Below are positions 58,947 to 64,000 of a DNA stretch of 64,000 nt, piece after piece; position 1 is the stretch's first letter, and every line of letters begins with the position of its first letter. A program made the translations under genes and the position numbers. The stretch comes from Deltaproteobacteria bacterium (lineage in GTDB: Bacteria; Desulfobacterota; Desulfarculia; Desulfarculales; Desulfarculaceae): NCBI GenBank assembly GCA_020444165.1, contig JAHLLK010000007.1:69643-133642 (forward strand), read 5' to 3'. The notes under the pieces were generated by a model. That model was not told where the DNA came from, made no database searches, and saw nothing but the letters and a program-made list of their open reading frames with translations.

Positions 58947-59796
58947 CCTTCACCCCCAATTTCTCGGTCAGCTCGCGGCCCCGTTCGGAGATGGCCGGGA
59001 TGAAGCCGGCCTTCTCGAAGTGAGCCTGGCCCGCGGGCGAGGTGATCCACTCCACGAAGTAGTCGGCCAGGGCCCGGTCGCCCACGTCCTGCATCACCCC
59101 CACGGTGAAGGTCAGGGGCGGCGGTGGGAAGAACTTGTCCGGGATGGGGATGACCTCGCAGCGGCCCTGGAAGGCCGGCAGGCGGGTGACCCGGAGCTCC
59201 ACCACCGAGGCGTCGCCCTGGCCGTCCACCAGCTCGGCCATGGTGCGCTGCACGCAGGAGCCCGCCTGCACCAGGTTGGCCTGGGCCTCCTTGGCCACCC
59301 CGGCCTTCTTGAGCAGCACGTTCACCGCCGCGCCGCCGGGCGGCGAGGCCCCGGGCGCCAGCAGGAGCCGCACCCCCGGCCGGGCCAGGTCGGCCACGGA
59401 CGAGATGCCCGCCGGGTTGCCCATGGGAGTGACCAGCACGTAGGAGGTGAAGCACAAGGGCTTGAAGTAGATCATCTTGCCGGCCTGGCGCAGCTTTTTG
59501 GCCAGCTCCAGCACCCGGCCCCCGAAGACCTCGGTGTGGGCGCTGCCCAAGAGCGACTTGCCCAAAGCCGCGGCAAAGGCCCCGGTGTAGTTGATCCGCA
59601 CCCCGGTCTCCTGCTGGAAAGCCGCGTTGGCCGGCAGGAAGGCCTCGGCCAGGCCGCCGCAGGACCACACCTGCAGGCTGTCCTGGCTGAACTTGCCCGC
59701 CCGGGCCGGTCCGGCCGGCAGGGCCGCCGCCAGGGCCGCGGTGGCGGCTGAGGTCAGAAAGGCCCGGCGGCCCATTCCCTGGTTGTCCGCGCTCAT
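58939..59796 (-). CDS. ModA-type oxyanion-binding periplasmic protein, Tat-exported
   Basis: A 285-residue protein with a twin-arginine signal (MGRRAFLTSAATAALAAALP, cleavage near ARA). The rest is a type II binding-protein fold (LQVWSCGGLAEAFLPANAAF, GDASVVELRVTRLPAF) like ModA/WtpA or related extracellular solute-binding proteins. The start at 59796 follows AAGGAG. Near a tungsten enzyme and moeA, molybdate or tungstate is the likely ligand, but no ABC permease or ATPase gene is adjacent and the ligand residues cannot be confirmed. The dyad at 59967-59998 lies upstream. Confidence 0.7.
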   Translation of the reverse strand: MSADNQGMGRRAFLTSAATAALAAALPAGPARAGKFSQDSLQVWSCGGLAEAFLPANAAFQQETGVRINYTGAFAAALGKSLLGSAHTEVFGGRVLELAKKLRQAGKMIYFKPLCFTSYVLVTPMGNPAGISSVADLARPGVRLLLAPGASPPGGAAVNVLLKKAGVAKEAQANLVQAGSCVQRTMAELVDGQGDASVVELRVTRLPAFQGRCEVIPIPDKFFPPPPLTFTVGVMQDVGDRALADYFVEWITSPAGQAHFEKAGFIPAISERGRELTEKLGVKDA

Positions 59797-59966
59797 GCAG
59801 CTCCTTCCCTCCCGCGATCGGGAGCACGCCGGTGCAGCGCGATGGCGGCTGGCGGCGCGGGTTTTCACCCCCTTTGCGGGGGCGGGGCAGCCGTTTCCGG
59901 CTGGCATACGCCCAAAAGTGCCGCAGTTTAGCTAAAACCCACCGGCCAAGTAAAATAGCTAATATA

Positions 59967-59998
59967 GATATCTACGATGTTCTTATATCGTTTATATC
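59967..59998. promoter_or_regulatory. ModE-like 32-bp dyad
   Basis: GATAT (59967), ACGAT (59974), an 8-base spacer, ATCGT (59987) and ATATC (59994) form an interrupted but symmetrical dyad in an AT-rich patch between the binding-protein gene and moeA. Size and AT-rich arms resemble ModE operators. The AT-rich block probably holds the promoter of the minus-strand binding-protein operon. Confidence 0.55.
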
Positions 59999-60122
59999 AA
60001 TAATCCTGAAGGTCTAGGCAATTCTTTGGGGGGCCGGAGGGGGGCCGGCGACCGCGAAGGCGGAAAAACGCGGCGGGGGAGCGGGGAAAAGCGCCTGGCC
60101 CCGGGGCCGAAGGCCAGGGCGC

Positions 60123-61337
60123 TCAGGCCAAAAGCTGCACCGCGAGCCGGGTCCCGGCCGGCAGGCGGTCCTGGCCTTCGGGGATGGCCGCCACGGCGGT
60201 GGCCTGGGCAATGGCCCCCAGGCGGCAGCGCTTGGGCAGGGGATGGAAGAGCGGCACCTCGGGGCCCGGGAACAGGGTGCCGAAGAAAAAGTCGGTCCAG
60301 GCTGGATGACCTTCACCCAGATCCTCGGCCAGGCAGGCCTGGGCCTGGGGCAGGCCGGGGTCGGCCCAGCCGGCCAGGGTCAACAGCCCCGGCAAGGCGA
60401 TCTGCAAAAAGCCCATGAGGTTGGAAGGGGGGCCGCCGGGCAGGATGAACACCGGCTTGCCGGCCAGGCGGCCAAAGCCCACGGCCTTGCCCGGTCCGAT
60501 GCGGATGCGGTGGAACACCTGCTCCCAGCCCAGGCTCTCCAACACCCCCGCCACAATGTCGCGGTCGCCGAACCAGGCCCCGCCGCTGGTGATCACCACG
60601 TCCGTGGCCGGGGACAGGGTGGTGAGCGCCTGGGCCACCGGCCCATGCTCGTCCGCCACCACCGTGAGCCGGGGGCGGAAACCGTAACGCTGGCACAACC
60701 CCGCCAGGGTGACGATGTTGCTGGCGTAGACCTTGCCCGGGGCCAGCGGCCGGCCCGGCTCCACCAGCTCGTCGCCGATGCCCACGATGCCCACCCGGGG
60801 GCGGCCGTATACGGCCAGGCGGGCCACCCCGGCCGCGGCCAACAGCCCCAGGCGCACCGGGGTGATGATCTCGCCGGCCTGCACCAGGGCCCGGCCCGCG
60901 GCCACGTCGCTGCCCCGGGGCAACACGTTCAGCCCAGGGCGCACCGGGTTCAGGATGAGCACGCCGTCCGGGGCCGGGCGCACCTGCTCCTCGGGCACCA
61001 CCGCGTCGGTCCCCCGGGGCAGGCGGGCGCCGGTGAAGACCTTCACCGTGCCGCCCGGGGCCAGGGCCACCTCCTCCCGGCCGCCGGCGGTCATGACCCC
61101 CAGGACCCGCAGGCTCACCGGATGTTCGGGCGTGGCCTGGGCCACCTCCCGAAGGGTCACGGCAAAGCCATCCTTGCGCGAGACCGCCTCGGTGGGGGAG
61201 TCCACCTGGGCCGAGAGGCCCCGGGCGGCCACCCGGCCGGCGGCGTCCAAAAGCCCCACCTTCTCGGCCGGCAGGGGTGAGAGCCCCGCCAGGGTCAGGT
61301 CGCGCGCTTCGGAGAGGCCCAGAGCCAGTTTTTTCAT
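60123..61337 (-). CDS. moeA: molybdopterin molybdotransferase MoeA
   Basis: MoeA inserts molybdate (or tungstate) into adenylated molybdopterin. The 404-residue protein has the domain order of the family: SRKDGFAV, the KVFTGARLPRGTDAVVPEEQ segment, PRVGIVGIGDELVEPG, VITSGGAWFGDRD and the GGPPSN loop, then the C-terminal beta domain. The start is the ATG of MKKLALGLSEARDL. It is transcribed toward the binding-protein operon. Cofactor demand comes from the molybdopterin enzyme at 3.1 kb and the BamB-type enzyme at 54.5 kb. Confidence 0.9.
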   Translation of the reverse strand: MKKLALGLSEARDLTLAGLSPLPAEKVGLLDAAGRVAARGLSAQVDSPTEAVSRKDGFAVTLREVAQATPEHPVSLRVLGVMTAGGREEVALAPGGTVKVFTGARLPRGTDAVVPEEQVRPAPDGVLILNPVRPGLNVLPRGSDVAAGRALVQAGEIITPVRLGLLAAAGVARLAVYGRPRVGIVGIGDELVEPGRPLAPGKVYASNIVTLAGLCQRYGFRPRLTVVADEHGPVAQALTTLSPATDVVITSGGAWFGDRDIVAGVLESLGWEQVFHRIRIGPGKAVGFGRLAGKPVFILPGGPPSNLMGFLQIALPGLLTLAGWADPGLPQAQACLAEDLGEGHPAWTDFFFGTLFPGPEVPLFHPLPKRCRLGAIAQATAVAAIPEGQDRLPAGTRLAVQLLA

Positions 61338-61419
61338 GGGGTGTAGTGGTCCGCAGGCGAAAGACGGTGCATGCCAGAGTCCCCCAGGGGTGACGGTGCC
61401 GGAGCCGGCCCCGGGCCTG

Positions 61420-61577
61420 GCAGGCTGTTGAAAAACAGCCTGCCAGGCGCGCCATGGATGGCGCGCCCAATTGCGCAGCTTTGAAAAAGCAAGCAATTTG
61501 CCAAACTTGGCAAAACCGTGCTTTTGCCAAGTTTGGTTGAAAAAGGCCGTGGATGGACTTTTTCAATATCCTGCTAG
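61420..61577 (-). repeat. Family 2 composite hairpin array, copy 5
   Basis: D-like GGCGCGCCAT and ATGGCGCGCC (61446-61467), C-like CAATTGCGCAGC..CAAGCAATTTG, B CCAAACTTGGCAAAA with a perfect 15-bp partner TTTTGCCAAGTTTGG around CCGTGC, and an A-like TTGAAAAA..CTTTTTCAA end. An extra hairpin CAGGCTGTTGAAAAACAGCCTG lies before them with stem GGCTGTT/AACAGCC. It fills the gap between moeA and the divergent methyltransferase gene. Confidence 0.75.
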
Positions 61578-61761
61578 AGCCTGGCCGGAACCGCAAAAAA
61601 ATACCGCCTGACAGATATACCCCGGGACCTGCCGCCCCGCCACCCCCCACCCTACCCGGCCGGAGCCGGAGCCGAAGCCGCAAGGAGGCGGGGCCTTGGC
61701 TGGCGGGCCCCATTTGGTGTAATGCTGGGATGCACACCCCCAGCCAAAGGATAAGCCTGCC

Positions 61762-62595
61762 ATGGCCGAGAAAAGCGCCAGCCGCACCGCCCTGGGCACC
61801 GCCTGCATGCGGGCCGCCCACCAGCTTTTGGACGCCCCGCCCTTGATCCTGGAGGACCCCTTGGCCGTCCGCCTCCTGGGCCCCGGGGCCGAGAAACACA
61901 TCCGGGAAACCGCGGCCAGCTTCCGGGAGAAGAACCGCCTGCATCTGCGCTCCCACGTGGTGTTGCGCTCCCGCTTCGCCGAGGACCGCCTGGCCCGGGC
62001 GGTCAGCCGGGGGGTGGGTCAATACCTGGTCTTGGGCGCGGGGTTCGACACCTTTGCCCTCAGGAACCCGGCTTGGGCCGCGGGCCTCCGGCTGTGGGAA
62101 GTGGATCACGCCGGCACCCAGGCCCGCAAGCGCGAACTCATCGCCGCGGCCGGGCTGAGCCTGCCCGCGGCCGCCACCCTGGCCGCGGTGGATTTCGAGC
62201 GGGAGACCCTGGCCCAGAGCTTGGCCCGCCACGGGGTCTCCAAGGACACGCCGGCCTTTTTCTCCTGGTTGGGGGTGACCATGTACCTGGGCCAAGAGGC
62301 CATCGTCGCCGTGCTCAGCGCCGTGGCCTCCTTCCCCCCGGGGAGCGAGATCGTCCTCACCTTCGCGCCGCCGCCCGGGGACCAGCCCTCCCACTATGAC
62401 CAGCGCTCGGCCGGCCTGGGCGAGCCCTGGATCAGCTACTTCACCCCGGAGGAGATGACCGACCTCCTCCGGGCCACCGGCTTCGGTCAGGTGGAACTCC
62501 TCACCCCGGACCAGGCCAAGGAGCGCTATTACGCCTCCCGGCCGGACGACCTGCCCCCGCCGTTCCAGACCAACATGGTGGCAGCCATTCTTTAA
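61762..62595 (+). CDS. SAM-dependent methyltransferase, leucine carboxyl methyltransferase type
   Basis: A 277-residue protein of the PPM1/LCMT-like family widespread in polyketide clusters and Actinobacteria. It has QYLVLGAGFDTFALR (SAM motif I), LWEVDHAGTQARKRE (acidic loop), FSWLGVTMYL and the C-terminal YFTPEEMTDLLRATGFG. The substrate is unknown and there is no biosynthetic partner nearby. It is followed by a family 1 hairpin oriented to the opposite gene. Confidence 0.83.
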   Translation: MAEKSASRTALGTACMRAAHQLLDAPPLILEDPLAVRLLGPGAEKHIRETAASFREKNRLHLRSHVVLRSRFAEDRLARAVSRGVGQYLVLGAGFDTFALRNPAWAAGLRLWEVDHAGTQARKRELIAAAGLSLPAAATLAAVDFERETLAQSLARHGVSKDTPAFFSWLGVTMYLGQEAIVAVLSAVASFPPGSEIVLTFAPPPGDQPSHYDQRSAGLGEPWISYFTPEEMTDLLRATGFGQVELLTPDQAKERYYASRPDDLPPPFQTNMVAAIL

Positions 62596-62638
62596 AAAAT
62601 GTGGGGGCCGGAGGAACCCGGCCGCTGCCAAACACTTT

Positions 62639-62716
62639 AAGTTTTTTGGGGGATGGGGGGTGTGGGGGGAAGGACCCCTTTTTTCAAAAAAGGGTCCTTC
62701 CCCCCACATCTTCCCC
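62639..62716 (-). repeat. Family 1 3'-end hairpin, copy i
   Basis: Minus orientation, ending 5 bases from the stop of the ferredoxin-domain gene. GGGGGGAAGGACCC pairs with GGGTCCTTCCCCCC around TTTTTTCAAAAAA. Confidence 0.85.
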
Positions 62717-62720
62717 TTGC

Positions 62721-63791
62721 CTAGATCAACCCCCTCCGCTGGGCCATGAAGCGCATTTGGTCAGCCGAGCTGCGGGGCGGGGTCAGGAGCTGGTCCGCCG
62801 GCTTGGGGGAGAGGGTGAGGGCCTCGGAGGGGCAGGTGGTGACGCAGAGGCCGCAGCCGAGGCAGCGCTCGCGGTCCAGGGTGGCCAGGCCCTCTTCGTC
62901 CAGGCGGATGGCGTCCATCTGGCAGCGGGAGAGGCAGGTTTCGCAGCCGCTGCACAGCTCCCGGTCCAGCTCCACGAAGTAATTGGAGAAGGTCAGGCTG
63001 GCCGGAGCGGGGTGCTTTTTCAGGGAGATGAGCACCCCGCAGCAATCGCCGCAGCAGTTGCACATGCCGGCCGGGTTCTGGGCCGTGCCCGGCTGGGTCA
63101 CCAGGCCCTGTTCCGCGGCCTGGGCCAGCACGGCCAGGCCCTCTTCCAGGCTGATGGCCCGGCCCATGCCCCGGTCCAGGTAGTACTGGCCCATGGAGCC
63201 GAACATGAAGCAGGCCTCCTTGAGCTTGCCGCAGCCCTGGCCCACGGTCTCCTTCTGCTTCCGGCAGATGCACTCGGCCAGGACGATGCTGGGGGCCTGG
63301 GCCAACAGGGCCTTGGCGTCCTCGTAGGGGGCCACCTGGTGGCTCACCGGCACGGCGCGCTGCACCGGGATGGGCCGCAGAAAGGCCCCGGCGCTGGTCT
63401 GCATGGCCTGATCAAAGCCCGCCTCTTGGGTGTAGCGCTCCATGAGCCGGGCCAGGACCGGGTCCAGGTTTTTCACCTGGAACTCGAACAGGCCGTGGAT
63501 AAAGGGGATGGCCGCGTAGCGCGAGCCCGCGGCGGCCTTTTTGCGGAACAACAGCCCGCTTTCGGCCATGCGGTCCAACTGGGCGGCCAGTTCGGCCTCG
63601 TTCCGCTCCAGGCGGGCGGCCGCCTCGGCCGGGGTCTCCAGGCGCGGGCTCAGGCAGGTGAACAGCTGGGCGTCCTCCTCGGAGAACAGCCGGCGCAGGA
63701 TCTCCAGCTCCACCCCGGAATTCACGGCGGGGAAGCCGATGGAATAGCCGTCCAACTGGGCGCGCAATTTTTGAAAAAGCTCTTCGGACAT
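62721..63791 (-). CDS. winged-helix plus 4Fe-4S ferredoxin-domain protein
   Basis: The 356-residue protein starts at the ATG after GGGAGCAG. The N-terminal ~90 residues look like a winged helix (LETPAEAAARLERNEAELAAQL). The middle has Cys-rich stretches CICRKQK and CNCCGDCCGVL. The C-terminus carries two 4Fe-4S sites (CSGCETCLSRCQ, CLGCGLCVTTCPSEAL). Similar proteins are common in sulfate reducers and syntrophs without an assigned role; redox sensing or electron transfer is plausible. It begins the minus-strand segment at the window edge and has no recognised partner. Confidence 0.75.
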   Translation of the reverse strand: MSEELFQKLRAQLDGYSIGFPAVNSGVELEILRRLFSEEDAQLFTCLSPRLETPAEAAARLERNEAELAAQLDRMAESGLLFRKKAAAGSRYAAIPFIHGLFEFQVKNLDPVLARLMERYTQEAGFDQAMQTSAGAFLRPIPVQRAVPVSHQVAPYEDAKALLAQAPSIVLAECICRKQKETVGQGCGKLKEACFMFGSMGQYYLDRGMGRAISLEEGLAVLAQAAEQGLVTQPGTAQNPAGMCNCCGDCCGVLISLKKHPAPASLTFSNYFVELDRELCSGCETCLSRCQMDAIRLDEEGLATLDRERCLGCGLCVTTCPSEALTLSPKPADQLLTPPRSSADQMRFMAQRRGLI

Positions 63792-63946
63792 GCTCTGCTC
63801 CCAAAAAATTAACCCATTTCGGCCGCTGGTCCCTGGGGGCCTCGGAGCCTGTGGGAGTGATGGCGCCATGGCCGTTTTCAGAGCCCCCCCTTTTGACGGG
63901 AACCTCCGATCGTCCAGGCCATGACCCAACCTGTTTAAAATTATAA

Positions 63947-64000
63947 AGTTTTTTGGGGGATGGGGGGTGTGGGGGGAAGGGGCCCTTTTTTTCAAAAAAG
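63947..64000 (-). repeat. Family 1 3'-end hairpin, copy j (cut by window end)
   Basis: AAAGTTTTTTGGGGGATGGGG, then GTGGGGGGAAGGGGCCC and the T-run apex, run off the window. By the rule seen in the other copies, a minus-strand gene should end just beyond position 64000. Confidence 0.75.

Noticed and set aside
61420..61577. Insertion-sequence end
   Set aside because: GGCTGTTGAAAAA-like ends resemble some IS termini, but there is no transposase gene or target duplication, and the modules match the family 2 arrays.

Overview
The window is high-GC chromosomal DNA from what looks like a strictly anaerobic member of the Desulfobacterota (former Deltaproteobacteria). The lineage is inferred from content: a class II benzoyl-CoA reductase-type cluster (bamBCDEF) with two selenocysteine subunits, many low-potential Fe-S proteins, QueG/corrinoid-reductase-like proteins, a NifB-type radical SAM enzyme and a bacterial microcompartment (BMC) locus. 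There is no rRNA or tRNA to fix the taxon. I saw no IS element, phage module or CRISPR array.

Layout. (1) 1-15 kb holds small units, most on the plus strand: the end of a GDSL-esterase autotransporter, a methyltransferase, a TetR-controlled operon (molybdopterin oxidoreductase, Old Yellow Enzyme, QueG-like protein), thiE-thiM, and two DJ-1/PfpI-type genes (one fused to an AraC domain) with an MBL-fold hydrolase. On the minus strand are a GCS2-type carboxylate-amine ligase, a PuuD-like gamma-glutamyl hydrolase and RidA. (2) 15-41 kb is one long minus-strand block. From its 5' end it encodes a glutamine-synthetase-like gamma-glutamylamide synthetase, a three-subunit split glutamate-synthase-like enzyme, an HcnABC/sarcosine-oxidase-like amine dehydrogenase in pieces, a full BMC shell (two BMC-H, one EutS type, one EutN pentamer, two double-stacking BMC-T, one PduT type), PduS, EutJ, a flavoprotein, an RpiR regulator, an APC permease, a secreted WD40 protein, a CoA-acylating aldehyde dehydrogenase with an encapsulation peptide, an outer-membrane barrel, glutamate dehydrogenase and a PEP/pyruvate-binding protein. 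An ADP-forming acyl-CoA synthetase is encoded divergently at 41.8 kb. (3) 44-47 kb has a TetR gene, an AraC gene remnant and a MarR gene with a QueG-like target. (4) 47.5-56.5 kb holds a SPASM radical SAM gene and the bam cluster. Two of its genes (HdrA-like bamE and MvhD-like bamF) read correctly only if one in-frame UGA in each is selenocysteine. (5) 57-62 kb holds a NifB-like, NapH-like, oxyanion-binding-protein operon and moeA, plausibly serving tungsten or molybdenum cofactor supply. (6) 62-64 kb has a methyltransferase and a ferredoxin-domain protein.

How the genes may work together. The BMC locus combines the logic of the N-methylglutamate pathway (gamma-glutamylamide synthetase, split glutamate synthase, multi-subunit N-alkylglutamate dehydrogenase) with an aldehyde-handling metabolosome. 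My inference is that a primary amine enters by the APC permease and is glutamylated and converted to an N-alkylglutamate. That is oxidised to glutamate plus an aldehyde, which is trapped in the shell, converted to acyl-CoA by the encapsulated dehydrogenase, and then to acid plus ATP by the ADP-forming synthetase. I know of no characterised BMC with this gene set.

The intergenic regions carry three nested families of hairpin repeats: a gene-3'-end hairpin (10 copies), a modular A-B-C-D hairpin array (5 copies) and a small hairpin inserted inside the loops of the other two.
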